From positions 1-35,047 of the forward strand of contig QHUK01000031.1 in the NCBI GenBank assembly GCA_003222085.1: a stretch of DNA of 35,047 nt, read 5' to 3'. Of this stretch, positions 14,958 through 23,250 are shown in pieces (position 1 is the first letter of the stretch; the number at the start of each line of letters is the position of its first letter). The notes below the pieces were generated by a model. It saw nothing but the letters and a program-made list of their open reading frames with translations, did no database searches and was not told where the DNA came from. Source of the DNA: Gemmatimonadota bacterium. Lineage in GTDB: Bacteria; Gemmatimonadota; Gemmatimonadetes; Gemmatimonadales; GWC2-71-9. A program made the translations under genes and the position numbers.

Positions 14958-15215
14958 AGACCTGCTTCACGCCGCGCGGAGTGACAGGGCTCACGACCGT
15001 TATGGCTCTCGGTCGGCAATCGTTGTTGTCGTCCGACCCACCCCGCGGGTCACACGGCACGCATAGGGACGGCTCGTGGTTTAGGGAGCGAGCTGTGGCG
15101 CGGGCGTAGCGCTGCGCCCGGGCCTCGGCCACAAGAGTGTTACCGCACGGTTACGCCTCTGGTACACGGTTTGCCGAGCCAGCCAGCCTGACGCACCTCC
15201 TAAGGAGACGGAGTC

Positions 15216-16127
15216 ATGAAATCGCCATTGCGGAAATTCTCGGCCGCGCCGCTGCTGACGGCGCTGATGGTGGCGGCGTGCGGCACCGGTAACTCCCTCA
15301 CCCCGCCGCCGGGCGGCGGCGGTGGAAGCGGGGGCGTCGTCCCGCGGCTGGGCCACGTCGTCGTCGTGGTGGAGGAGAATACCGACTACTCCTCCGTGAT
15401 CGGCAACGCGTCCATGCCGTATCTGAACGGCTTGGCCCGGGAATACGCACTCGCTGCGAACTACTATGCCAACACGCACCCGTCCATCGGCAATTATTTC
15501 ATGATGACGGTCGGGAAGATCGTGTCGAACAACGACAGCTACTCCAGCGTCGTCACCGATGACAACATCGTGCGCCGGCTCATCGCGGGCGGGAAGACGT
15601 GGAAGTCGTATGCGGAAGATCTGCCCTCGGTGGGCTACACCGGTGGCGACGTCGGGCTGTACGCCCGCAAGCACAACGTCATCGCGCTGCTCTCCGACGT
15701 CGTGAACGACGCGGTGCAGCGGAAGAACCTGGTGCCGTTCACACAGTTCCCCACCGATCTCGCGAACAATGCCTTGCCCGACTACGCCTTCGTCGTTCCC
15801 AACGAATGCAACGACGCGCACGACTGTTCGCTGGCGACGGCCGACGCCTGGCTCAGGACGAACATCGATCCCCTCGTGAAAAGCCCGCAATTCCAGCGGG
15901 ACGGCCTGCTGGTGATCGTGTTCGATGAGGCCGGCAACGACAATACGGACGGCGGCGGGCACGTAGCCTGCGTGATCGTGAGCCCGAAGGCCAAGAAGGG
16001 GTACCAGTCGCAGACGCAATACCAGCACCAGAGCCTGCTGCGCCTCACCGGGGAGGCCCTGGGTCTGACGACCCTTCCCAATGACGCGGCGACGGCCCCC
16101 GACATGGGTGAGTTCTTTGGGCCCTAA
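15216..16127 (+). CDS. Lipoprotein phosphoesterase (phospholipase C/acid phosphatase family)
   Basis: A 303-residue exported enzyme of the PF04185 phosphoesterase type, with Shine-Dalgarno AAGGAG at 15202-15207. The signal peptide ends in a lipobox VAAC (residues about 19-22), followed by a Gly/Pro-rich linker, so it is membrane-anchored. The catalytic core starts GHVVVVVEENTDYSSVIG, with EEN the metal/nucleophile region. It continues with YANTHPSIGNYFMMT and ends with LLVIVFDEAGNDNTDGGGHV, where Asp, Glu and His are the expected metal ligands. Relatives hydrolyse phosphate mono- or diesters, including phospholipids. It stands alone between a spacer and a large inverted repeat. The substrate is not predictable. 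Confidence 0.87.
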   Translation: MKSPLRKFSAAPLLTALMVAACGTGNSLTPPPGGGGGSGGVVPRLGHVVVVVEENTDYSSVIGNASMPYLNGLAREYALAANYYANTHPSIGNYFMMTVGKIVSNNDSYSSVVTDDNIVRRLIAGGKTWKSYAEDLPSVGYTGGDVGLYARKHNVIALLSDVVNDAVQRKNLVPFTQFPTDLANNALPDYAFVVPNECNDAHDCSLATADAWLRTNIDPLVKSPQFQRDGLLVIVFDEAGNDNTDGGGHVACVIVSPKAKKGYQSQTQYQHQSLLRLTGEALGLTTLPNDAATAPDMGEFFGP

Positions 16128-16130
16128 GGG

Positions 16131-16232
16131 CTAGACGCACAGACGCACAGACGCACAGTGGTGAAGAGGTACGAGTGGTCAGGTCTACCCGTTCACGACC
16201 ACCTACTCTCCCCTGTGCGTCTGTGCGTCTAG
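16131..16232. repeat. Large inverted repeat built from GACGCACA units
   Basis: The left arm 16131-16158 is CTA followed by three GACGCACA units and a final G. The right arm 16213-16232 is the exact reverse complement of two of those units with the flanking CTAG end. That gives a 20-bp perfect inverted repeat around a 54-base centre. The centre holds its own stem GTGGTC/GACCAC (16175-16180 with 16197-16202). It begins three bases after the phosphoesterase stop and ends 50 bases before trigger factor. It may terminate transcription, or be a mobile non-autonomous element. Confidence 0.8.
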
Positions 16233-16282
16233 TATTTGGCTTTCCTGCCCAGTATCACCTGCCCTATTAGATTTACCTCAGC

Positions 16283-17536
16283 ATGCCAGCCATCCTGATC
16301 AAGAAGACCGGCGAGGAGCCCGGCGCCGCCTCCCTCGCCGTCACCGTACCGGTGGAGCAGGTGCAAGAGGCGGAGGCGCGCGCCACCTCCGCCTACCAGC
16401 GGCGGGCCCGGCTGCCGGGGTTTCGCAAGGGGAAAGCGCCGGCGGCGCTCGTGAAGCGGCAATTCGCCGAGGACATCCGGCAGCAGACGCTGGAAGAGTT
16501 GATTCGCGAAAGCTGGAAGGCCGCGCTCGCACAGGAGGCGCTGAAGCCGGTCGCGGACCCGCACATCCACAATCTCAAGTGGGAGGCCGGGGCCGGGGGC
16601 CCGGTGACCTTCGAATTCCACGTCGAGGTGAAGCCGGAGCTCACGCTCGAGCGCATCGGCAAATTCCACTTGAAGCGCTCGGTGCCGAAGGTCACCGAAG
16701 ATCGAGTGCTGGCCCAGCTCAACGAGCTGCGGGACCAGAAGGCCCCCTGGACGCCGGTCGTCGGAGACAAGCCCAAGCCCAAAGACCTGGTGCAGGTGAC
16801 GATCGCGACCCGCGAGGGCGATGCGGTCAAGGACCCCCAACCCTATCAGCTGGTGCTCGGCGAGGGGCGGGCGATCCCGGAGGTGGAAGAGCGGATCATG
16901 GGCATGCTGCCAGGCGAGACGATCGACGCGACCGTCCGGTTCCCGAGCGACTTCCCCGAGGAGGCAAAGCGGGGACAGCCGCGCGACATCCGGATCACGT
17001 TGCACGAAGTGAAGCGGCAGCAGCTGCCCGAGCTCGACGACGCGTTCGCCCGCGAGGTGGGAGACTTCGAGTCGCTCGAGGCGCTCCGCAAGGCCGTGCG
17101 GGAGGACCTCGAAAAGGAGGCCGAGCGCGAGGCGGACGCCCAGCTGCGCCGGGACTTGATCGATCAGATCGTCCAGGCCAACCGCGTGGTGGCGCCGCGA
17201 CCGCTGGTCGAGCGTGCGCTCGCGGTGTACGGCCAGGCTTACGGGATCCCGGAGGACCGCTGGCCCGACTTCGCGCAGGAATTCCGGCCCGTGGCCGAAG
17301 CCCAGGTGCGGCGCGACCTGATCCTGGACTGGGTCGTGGAGCACCACGGCCTGCGCGCGACCGAGGCGGAGCTCGAGCAGCGGCTGCAGGAGCTCGCGGC
17401 CCGGCGTGGCACGCCGGTCGCGGAGCTGCGCGCCACGCTCGAGAAGGCGAAGCGGCTGCGCGACCTGGAGCGCGGCCTTACCGAGGAGAAGGTGTTTACG
17501 TTTCTTCTGTCGCAATCCACCGTGGAGTCAGCGTGA
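16283..17536 (+). CDS. tig: Trigger factor (ribosome-associated chaperone and prolyl isomerase)
   Basis: A 417-residue chaperone that binds nascent chains at the ribosomal exit tunnel. The ribosome-binding signature GFRKGKAP is at about residues 46-53. The FKBP-like domain covers about 145-235 ([20 protein letters not shown], then [20 protein letters not shown]). The helical substrate-cradle domain follows ([20 protein letters not shown] onward). It is first in tig-clpP-clpX, the classic order. Its stop overlaps the clpP GTG start. The upstream 50 bases have an A/T-rich stretch (CTATTAGATTTACC) that may hold the promoter. No strong Shine-Dalgarno is seen. Confidence 0.96.
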   Translation: MPAILIKKTGEEPGAASLAVTVPVEQVQEAEARATSAYQRRARLPGFRKGKAPAALVKRQFAEDIRQQTLEELIRESWKAALAQEALKPVADPHIHNLKWEAGAGGPVTFEFHVEVKPELTLERIGKFHLKRSVPKVTEDRVLAQLNELRDQKAPWTPVVGDKPKPKDLVQVTIATREGDAVKDPQPYQLVLGEGRAIPEVEERIMGMLPGETIDATVRFPSDFPEEAKRGQPRDIRITLHEVKRQQLPELDDAFAREVGDFESLEALRKAVREDLEKEAEREADAQLRRDLIDQIVQANRVVAPRPLVERALAVYGQAYGIPEDRWPDFAQEFRPVAEAQVRRDLILDWVVEHHGLRATEAELEQRLQELAARRGTPVAELRATLEKAKRLRDLERGLTEEKVFTFLLSQSTVESA

Positions 17537-18153
17537 CGAGGAATCAGATTTACCCGCCCTACATCATCGAGCGCTCCAGCCGTGGCGAGCGCACCTATGA
17601 CATTTTCAGCCGGCTGCTCATGGACCGCATCGTGTTCCTGGGCACCCAGATCAACGACGAGGTCTCGAACATCATCATCGCCCAGCTGTTGTTCCTCGAT
17701 GCCGACAACCCGGAGCGGGACATCTACCTGTACGTCAACTCGCCCGGCGGCCTCGTCTCCTCGGGGATGGCGATCTACGATACGATGCAATTCCTGCGCG
17801 CCCCCGTGAACACGATCTGTATGGGGATGGCGGCCTCGATGGGCTCGTTCCTGCTCGCCGCCGGCCGCAAGGGGAAGCGCTCGGCGCTGCCGCACGCCCG
17901 CATCATGATGCACCAGCCGTCGGGCGGCACCCAGGGTACCGCCGCCGACATCGAGATCCAGGCGCGCGAGATCCTGTACCTGCGAGGCAAGCTCAACGAG
18001 CTCTACGCCAAGCACACCGGCAAGCCCGTGGAGCACATCGAGAAGGACATGGACCGCGACCGCTTCATGTCGGCCGAGGAAGCCAAGGAATACGGGCTAA
18101 TTGACCATGTGATAGCCAACTTCCAGGAAATCGACGACGGGAAGAAGAAGTGA
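17533..18153 (+). CDS. clpP: ATP-dependent Clp protease proteolytic subunit
   Basis: A 206-residue serine protease subunit that forms the double-heptamer chamber used with ClpX. The start is GTG at 17533, overlapping the tig stop as GTGA, which couples translation. The triad is Ser102 ([10 protein letters not shown]), His127 (MMHQPSGG) and Asp172 (IEKDMDRD). It aligns from the first residues with other ClpP proteins ([20 protein letters not shown]). Longer in-frame extensions upstream lie inside tig and are not coding. Normal length, no missing key residue. Confidence 0.97.
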   Translation: MTRNQIYPPYIIERSSRGERTYDIFSRLLMDRIVFLGTQINDEVSNIIIAQLLFLDADNPERDIYLYVNSPGGLVSSGMAIYDTMQFLRAPVNTICMGMAASMGSFLLAAGRKGKRSALPHARIMMHQPSGGTQGTAADIEIQAREILYLRGKLNELYAKHTGKPVEHIEKDMDRDRFMSAEEAKEYGLIDHVIANFQEIDDGKKK

Positions 18154-18194
18154 CGGCTTGCGCCGGTCACCCGACTTTCCCATACTAAGGCCAG

Positions 18195-19445
18195 ATGTCC
18201 CACGATAAGCACCTCCGCTGCTCCTTCTGCGGCAAGTCGAAGGACTCGGTCCGGAAGTTCATTTCCGGTCCGTCGGTCTACATTTGCAATGAGTGCATCG
18301 CCCTCTGCAACGAGATCCTGGCGGAGGACGAAGAGCGCGAGGTCTCCGAGGCGATCACCCAGGTCCCCACGCCGGCCGAGATCAAGGACGTGCTGGACCA
18401 GTACGTGATCGGCCAGGAGAAGGCGAAAAAGACCCTCGCCGTCGCGGTGTACAACCACTACAAGCGCATCAACTCGCACCAGGGCCGCGAGGCCGAGGTC
18501 GAGCTCGACAAGTCGAACATCATGCTGATCGGTCCGACCGGCGTGGGCAAGACGCTGCTCGCCCAGACGCTGGCCCGCATCCTCGACGTCCCCTTTACCA
18601 TCGCGGACGCGACCACGCTCACCGAAGCGGGCTACGTGGGCGAAGACGTGGAGAACATCCTGGTGCGGCTGCTCCAGGCCGCGGATTTCAACGTCTCCGA
18701 GGCCGAGCGCGGCATCGTCTACATCGACGAGATCGACAAGATCGCCCGCAAGTCGGAGAACCCGAGCATCACGCGCGACGTGTCGGGCGAAGGCGTCCAG
18801 CAGGCGCTCCTCAAGATCCTCGAGGGGACCGTGGCGAGCGTGCCGCCCCAGGGCGGGCGCAAGCATCCGCAGCAGGAGTACATCCAGGTCAATACGAAGG
18901 ACATCCTGTTCATCTGCGGCGGCGCCTTCGACGGCCTCGAGAAAATCATCGAGTCGCGCACCGGGCGGCGGCAGATCGGCTTCACCAAGGAGGAGCTGGC
19001 CAGGGGGGAGCCCGAGAAGCTCAAGAAGAACCCCTTCATCGACGTGGAGCCCGACGACCTGCTGCGCTACGGCCTCATCCCCGAGCTGGTCGGCCGGCTC
19101 CCGGTGGCGGTCCCGCTCGACTCGCTGGACGAGGACGCGCTCATCCGCATCCTCATCGAGCCCAAGAACGCGCTGTCCAAGCAGTACCAGAAGCTGTTCG
19201 AGCTCGAGGACGTGCGGCTCACCATCGAGAAGGATGCCCTCAAGGCCATCGCCCAGAAGGCGATCAAGCGGGGCACAGGGGCCCGCGGGCTCCGCGCCAT
19301 CCTCGAAGAGATGATGACCGACATCATGTTCGACCTGCCGAGCCGCGACGACGTGCGCGAGGTCGCCATCACGGCCGAGTGCGTCTCCGAGGGCCGGCAG
19401 CCCCTGCTGGTCACGGAGCGCGTCCGCCAGAAGAAAGAAGCCTGA
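18195..19445 (+). CDS. clpX: ATP-dependent unfoldase ClpX
   Basis: A 416-residue AAA+ unfoldase that feeds substrates to ClpP. It has an N-terminal C4 zinc-binding domain (CSFC at about 9-12, CNEC at about 34-37), Walker A GPTGVGKT, pore-1 loop GYVGED, Walker [10 protein letters not shown], the GGRKHP pore-2 (RKH) loop, and sensor region IPELVGR. It begins 41 bases after clpP. Its stop TGA overlaps the CTG start proposed for the glycosyltransferase, extending the operon. Full length and intact. Confidence 0.97.
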   Translation: MSHDKHLRCSFCGKSKDSVRKFISGPSVYICNECIALCNEILAEDEEREVSEAITQVPTPAEIKDVLDQYVIGQEKAKKTLAVAVYNHYKRINSHQGREAEVELDKSNIMLIGPTGVGKTLLAQTLARILDVPFTIADATTLTEAGYVGEDVENILVRLLQAADFNVSEAERGIVYIDEIDKIARKSENPSITRDVSGEGVQQALLKILEGTVASVPPQGGRKHPQQEYIQVNTKDILFICGGAFDGLEKIIESRTGRRQIGFTKEELARGEPEKLKKNPFIDVEPDDLLRYGLIPELVGRLPVAVPLDSLDEDALIRILIEPKNALSKQYQKLFELEDVRLTIEKDALKAIAQKAIKRGTGARGLRAILEEMMTDIMFDLPSRDDVREVAITAECVSEGRQPLLVTERVRQKKEA

Positions 19446-20587
19446 CCGACCCACCGTCACCCATACGCACGGCCTTTGTGAGCCACCATCCCCACCTGCG
19501 GATGGGCGGCCAGCGCAGTATGGTGCTGCTGATCGAGCACCTCAATCGCCGGGTAGTGGAACCGATGGTCGTCTGTCCTGGGCCGGGTGAGCTGGCCGAT
19601 CATCTCCAGACGCTCGACTGTCCGGTCGCCTATATCCCGCTCTACCATATCAAACCCCGCACGCTCACGCGGGTCTGGGGCTCGAGCCGCCGTCTGCGGC
19701 GCCTCCTGCGGGAGCGGCACGTCGACATCGTCGCGCCCGATGCGTCGCGCGATGCCGTCACCTGCGGGCTCGCCAAGCTGGGCACGCCCACCAAAATGGT
19801 CTGGTTCATCCGCCAGACGGCGCACTACGCCCTCGACCCACTCCTCGAGCGTCTGGCCGACGGGATGATCGGCGATTCGAACGACGCGGGGCGGCGGTTC
19901 TCGCGCGCCGCCCGCGCCTCGGGGAAATTTCGCGCCATCTGGGGCGGCGTGGACCTGCACCGGTTCCGGCCCGCCGACGACCGCACCGCCGCGCGCCTGG
20001 CGCTGGGTCTCCCCTCCGACCGATCCCTCCTGACCTTCGTGGGCCAGGTGAAGCGCGAGAAGGGGGTGCTGGACCTCGTGGACGCGATGGGCCTGCTGGG
20101 GCGAGAGCTCCCCCCGGAGCGCCTCCCGCTCCTGCTCGTCATCGGCACCCCGGGCCCGCCGACGATCGTCGAGGAGATTCGGCGGCGAGCGGCGGCGGGC
20201 GGGGTCGCCGGGAGCGTCCGCATGTTGCCCCAACAAGACAACGCGCATGAATGGCTGCGCGCCGCCGACCTCCTCGTGAGCGCTTCACACCAGGACACGG
20301 AAGGGATGTCGCGAGTGCTCTACGAAGCCATGGCCTGTGGCGCCGTCCCGATCGCCACCGACATCCGGGGCAACCGCGAGGCCGTGACGGCCGAGACGGG
20401 CGTCATCGTACCGGAGCGGTCGCCGCTGGACCTGGCGCGCGCGGTGCGCAGCCTGCTGGACGACCCGGTGCGCCTCGCGCGCATGCGCGCGCACGCCGTA
20501 CAACGGGCCCGCGAGCGCTTCGACATCGCGCTGCACGCGCGCGGCGTGGAGCGGTTCTACGCCGAGGTCCTGGGACGAGCCTCCTGA
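19442..20587 (+). CDS. GT4-family glycosyltransferase, probable CTG start
   Basis: A GT-B fold glycosyltransferase of about 381 residues. The N-terminal Rossmann domain opens [20 protein letters not shown], with the glycine-rich acceptor-side loop. The C-terminal donor domain has [28 protein letters not shown] and the E-x7-E type motif in [20 protein letters not shown]. No ATG, GTG or TTG gives a complete first strand: the next in-frame GTG (19478) cuts into beta-strand 1. The frame opens at CTG 19442, which overlaps the clpX stop as CTGA, so translation probably starts there by coupling. An in-frame GTG at about 19379 inside clpX is the alternative. Donor and acceptor sugars are unknown; a cell-surface polysaccharide is the usual target. 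Confidence 0.87.
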   Translation: MTDPPSPIRTAFVSHHPHLRMGGQRSMVLLIEHLNRRVVEPMVVCPGPGELADHLQTLDCPVAYIPLYHIKPRTLTRVWGSSRRLRRLLRERHVDIVAPDASRDAVTCGLAKLGTPTKMVWFIRQTAHYALDPLLERLADGMIGDSNDAGRRFSRAARASGKFRAIWGGVDLHRFRPADDRTAARLALGLPSDRSLLTFVGQVKREKGVLDLVDAMGLLGRELPPERLPLLLVIGTPGPPTIVEEIRRRAAAGGVAGSVRMLPQQDNAHEWLRAADLLVSASHQDTEGMSRVLYEAMACGAVPIATDIRGNREAVTAETGVIVPERSPLDLARAVRSLLDDPVRLARMRAHAVQRARERFDIALHARGVERFYAEVLGRAS

Positions 20588-21228
20588 CCGAACCCCGCTT
20601 CCTCGGCTCGTTCCCGCGCGCCGACCACCCGCTCGCACCCGGCCACCCCGAAGTCGCCCTGCTCGGCCGCTCGAACGTCGGCAAATCCAGCCTGCTGAAC
20701 GCCCTGGCGGGCCGGCGGATCGCCAAGGTGTCGGGAACGCCGGGGAAGACACGGGCGATGAATGTGTATGCGATGGCTGTAACGCGATCGGTAGGGGCGC
20801 AGCATGCTGCGCCCCTACACGACGCCTACTACCTCCTGGATCTCCCCGGTTACGGCTACTCCCGCGCCTCCAGGGCCGACCGGGCCGCCTTCCGCGGGCT
20901 CATCACCCACGTTCTCAATCGCGCGTTGCTCGCGGGCGTCCTCTGGCTGCTCGACATCCGCCGCGATCCCTCCGACGACGACCGCGCGATGCAGGAGCTG
21001 TTCGCCGAACGCAAGACCCCGGTGCTCGCGGCGCTCACGAAAAGCGACACGCTGGCCCGGACCGCGCGCGCGCGGCGGGAAGGCGAGCTGCGAAGTGCGC
21101 TCGAGCTCGAGGACGACCAAGTGATCGTGACGAGCGCGCGGGAGAAGGAGGGAATTGACGAGTTGAGGGAGGCGATTGGGGAGCTGATCCGAAAGCCTCC
21201 CACGAAGGCTCAGAGTCGCACCGAATAG
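20584..21228 (+). CDS. engB: Ribosome-biogenesis GTPase EngB/YsxC with in-frame palindromic insertion
   Basis: A GTPase of about 214 residues for 50S subunit assembly. G1 is GRSNVGKS (28-35), G2 lies in GTPGKT (51-56), G3 is DLPGYG (86-91), followed by G4 TKSD and G5 TSA. No usual start codon exists near the conserved N-terminus. The frame opens at CTG 20584, overlapping the glycosyltransferase stop as CTGA, the same arrangement as one gene upstream. Between the strands MNVY and YYLLDLPG there are about 14 more residues than in B. subtilis YsxC. Nine of these (VGAQHAAPL) are encoded by a perfect 28-bp palindrome. All G motifs are intact, so the protein should work. Its 3' end overlaps convergent apbE by 19 bases. 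Confidence 0.9.
   Translation: MTEPRFLGSFPRADHPLAPGHPEVALLGRSNVGKSSLLNALAGRRIAKVSGTPGKTRAMNVYAMAVTRSVGAQHAAPLHDAYYLLDLPGYGYSRASRADRAAFRGLITHVLNRALLAGVLWLLDIRRDPSDDDRAMQELFAERKTPVLAALTKSDTLARTARARREGELRSALELEDDQVIVTSAREKEGIDELREAIGELIRKPPTKAQSRTE
20791..20818. repeat. Perfect 28-bp palindrome inserted in frame in engB
   Basis: GTAGGGGCGCAGCA followed by its exact reverse complement, with no spacer and no further pairing outside. It begins at codon 70 of engB and reads VGAQHAAPL. It lies in the expected beta-hairpin turn between G2 and G3, where extra length can be tolerated. It has the look of a dispersed REP-like palindrome. The adjoining codons (about AMAVTRS and HD) may be part of the same insertion. 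Confidence 0.9.
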
Positions 21229-22154
21229 GCTCGGAGCACGCCTGCCGGTCTCCGCCCCATCACCAGCATCGCCGTCGAGAGCGCGTCCGCGGCCATCGCC
21301 GTGCGCGTGACCACGGAGGCCTGCTGGAGCGCGCGTGCGGGCTGGCCGGTTCCGGGATCCATGACGTGGCCCACGACGAGCGATCCGTACCGCACGATCG
21401 ACTCGGTGTTGGCGGCGGTCGCCAGCGCGGCGTCCCGGAGCCGTGTCGCCAGCAGCGTGCGGCCCACCCCGGTGCGATCGGGGTCGGCGATCTCGACCAG
21501 CCAACCCGGCTCTCCCGGCGGCGCTCCCACGGCACCCATATCCCCGCTCACGTCGATGAACGCGCGGCGCAGCCCGCGCGCGCGCAGCACCTCGAGCGCC
21601 CGATCGATCCCATACCCGACGCCGATCGCGCCGAAGTCGAGCTGAGTCTGAGCGCCGGGCAGGCGGGCCACGTCGCCGTCGAGCTCCACCACCGCCGCCC
21701 GGACGGCCTCACGCGCCTCGGCGAGCTCCGCGGCCGTCGGCGCGCGCGTCCGAGGCTCGTGAAATCCCCAGACACGCATCAGCGGCTCGACCGCCACGTC
21801 GAACGCACCGCCCGTGGCGCGCCTGAACGCTCCCGCGTGACCGAGGACCGCCCCCAGGTCCCGGTCCACGCGCATCGGCTTCCGGCCCGCGCGGCGGTTC
21901 AGCTCGCACAGGTCGCTCGCCGCGTCGAACAGCGTCAGCCGGCGCTCCACGCGCCGCAGCTCGGCGAGCGCCGCCGCGCACGCGTCGAGGCCTTCCTGCT
22001 CCGAGCTCGCGAATACCATCACGTGGACCGGCTGCCCCATTACCCACGACCAGCGCTCGACGAACACGTCGTCCGCGCGCCACCTCGGCAACCGGGGGAC
22101 GAATACTCCGCCGATGCCGGCGCACATCGTCGTGACGAACCGACGACGGTTCAT
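21210..22154 (-). CDS. apbE: FAD:protein FMN transferase (ApbE)
   Basis: A 314-residue flavinyltransferase that attaches FMN from FAD to a Thr/Ser of exported FMN-binding proteins. A twin-arginine-type signal (MNRRRFVTTMCAGIGGVFVP) sends it across the membrane. Family motifs: LTLFDAASDLCELNR, TGGAFDVAVEPLMRVWGF, LDFGAIGVGYGID, FIDVSGDMGAVG, GHVMDPGTGQP and TAMAADALSTAMLVMG (Mg-binding Asp/Thr). The start at 22154 has GAGGGG just upstream. It is last in a minus-strand set with porin, FMN-binding and membrane proteins; the FMN-binding protein at 22776 is its likely substrate. Repeat copy B lies between apbE and the membrane gene. The end overlaps engB by 19 bases, convergent. Confidence 0.93.
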   Translation of the reverse strand: MNRRRFVTTMCAGIGGVFVPRLPRWRADDVFVERWSWVMGQPVHVMVFASSEQEGLDACAAALAELRRVERRLTLFDAASDLCELNRRAGRKPMRVDRDLGAVLGHAGAFRRATGGAFDVAVEPLMRVWGFHEPRTRAPTAAELAEAREAVRAAVVELDGDVARLPGAQTQLDFGAIGVGYGIDRALEVLRARGLRRAFIDVSGDMGAVGAPPGEPGWLVEIADPDRTGVGRTLLATRLRDAALATAANTESIVRYGSLVVGHVMDPGTGQPARALQQASVVTRTAMAADALSTAMLVMGRRPAGVLRAYSVRL

Positions 22155-22163
22155 GGCCCCTCG

Positions 22164-22254
22164 AGTGCGCGGCTAAAGCCGCCGCTCGGCATGCGCCCGT
22201 AAACGGGCAATGCCGCTTCAGCGGTAATGCCGAGTCGCGGCTTCAGCCGTGGAC
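22164..22254 (-). repeat. Intergenic hairpin-forming repeat element, copy B
   Basis: Inverse-orientation relative of the element at 4306-4402. Arms 22164-22190 and 22229-22254 pair imperfectly. Inside are GCCCGTAAACGGGC (about 22195-22208) and CCGCTTCAGCGG (about 22213-22224). Read on the minus strand, it follows copy A in the same order with scattered substitutions and small length changes. It ends nine bases from the apbE start codon side, so it could alter apbE expression. Confidence 0.75.
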
Positions 22255-22275
22255 CACGAGCCGCGACGTCCATAC

Positions 22276-22779
22276 TCACACCCGGGCTTCTTCCCGTTCC
22301 GCCCGCCCGAGCTCCCGCAGGATGACGTACGACTGCGCGTAGAACGTCCCCGCCAGCACCGCACTCGAGGCCGCGAGCAGCCAGCTGAAGCGCGCATCGA
22401 CGTACCGCATCAGCCACATCGCCGAGAACGACACCAATAACGCTCCGAACGGCTCGGCGATGAGCCGGCGCCTCCAGCGCTCGGACGGGCGCTCGCCCAG
22501 CGCGACCCCGACCCCGGTGAGCAGGAAGATCACCGCCATGGAGAGGAGATGCGTGTGGGTGATCGTCAGCATCTCCGCGAAGGACTTCGGGAACTGCATC
22601 GCTCCTTCGGTCGCCAGCGGATCGGTGCCGCGGTAGCGCGACGCCACCCCCGGGGGGACGAGCCGCGTCGTGTGCCATACGAACACGAGCGAGGTGGTGT
22701 AGCCCACGAGCTGGACGATGGTCACCCAGCGCGCAAGCGTGCGGAGCGGTGCGCCCACGCTGCGCCACGTGACGGTCAT
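22276..22779 (-). CDS. Four-helix membrane protein of the flavin electron-transfer set
   Basis: About 167 residues, ATG at 22779 overlapping the stop of the FMN-binding gene (ATGA), so translation is coupled. Four likely membrane helices: VTIVQLVGYTTSLVFVW, THLLSMAVIFLLTGVGVAL, FGALLVSFSAMWLM and LLAASSAVLAGTFYAQ. Helix 2 is preceded by ITHTHLL and helix 1 contains VWHTT, so several histidines could bind haem b. The family is not known to me. From context it may bring electrons from quinol or a cytosolic donor to the FMN-binding domain outside. The haem proposal is inference only. Confidence 0.8.
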   Translation of the reverse strand: MTVTWRSVGAPLRTLARWVTIVQLVGYTTSLVFVWHTTRLVPPGVASRYRGTDPLATEGAMQFPKSFAEMLTITHTHLLSMAVIFLLTGVGVALGERPSERWRRRLIAEPFGALLVSFSAMWLMRYVDARFSWLLAASSAVLAGTFYAQSYVILRELGRAEREEARV

Positions 22780-23249
22780 CGGATCGTTCCGCTCGCGTGC
22801 CACGCGGTGAGCTGCGCGAGCACCCGTCGCACGCCGATGGTGACGGCGTGCACGCTGATGGTGGCGCCCGAGATGCTGCGGATCTCTTTCCCCACGCGCA
22901 GCGAATCGCGCGCGCTCTTGCCCCGGAACTGCCGCCGCCACGGCTCGTAGGCCACCTCGCCGCCGTACGGCTCGCGGTAGACCAGGATGTCCACGTCCTT
23001 GAGACGGTCCGTCGGATCGACGGCCACGAGGAAGGTGATCGGCTGGTCCTTGCCCAGCACGTTGCCGACCGCGGCGAAGCCGAGCAGCGAGTCGGCGCGT
23101 GACACCCGCAGCACGCTGCCGCTGTCCACCTGCAGCGTGTCGACCCGGGCCCCGGGCCCGAACAGCCGCGCGATCGACGCGGCGACCTTCGCCGGCGGCC
23201 CGCCGGGGGTTTGTGCCGTGAGCAGCAACAGCGCGAGCGCGCGCTTCAC
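22776..23249 (-). CDS. Exported FMN-binding-domain protein (likely flavinylated)
   Basis: 157 residues with GTG start at 23249, one base after the porin stop. A short signal peptide (MKRALALLLLTAQT) is followed by one FMN-binding domain like those of RnfG/NqrC (PF04205 type). The region YREPYGGEVAYEPWRRQFRG leads to the flavinylation motif SGATISVHAVT at about residues 126-136, where the Thr of SGAT is the usual covalent FMN site made by ApbE. apbE lies two genes away. The protein probably sits on the outer face of the inner membrane and carries electrons between the four-helix protein and an unknown acceptor. Confidence 0.88.
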   Translation of the reverse strand: MKRALALLLLTAQTPGGPPAKVAASIARLFGPGARVDTLQVDSGSVLRVSRADSLLGFAAVGNVLGKDQPITFLVAVDPTDRLKDVDILVYREPYGGEVAYEPWRRQFRGKSARDSLRVGKEIRSISGATISVHAVTIGVRRVLAQLTAWHASGTIR

Positions 23250-23250
23250 G

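Noticed and set aside
14812..14960. Cyclic-di-GMP or other known riboswitch upstream of the exported protein
   Set aside because: Stems are present, but none of the conserved core sequences of the riboswitch classes I know can be found.
14855..15109. Small + strand open frame of 84 codons in the structured spacer
   Set aside because: It has no Shine-Dalgarno, runs through both hairpin stems, and the product resembles no protein.
16131..16232. Possible insertion sequence remnant
   Set aside because: There are matching inverted ends, but the 54-base centre has no coding remnant and no target duplication is evident; listed as a repeat only.
17239..18036. Minus-strand open frame over tig/clpP
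   Set aside because: Opposite strongly conserved clpP; no motif.
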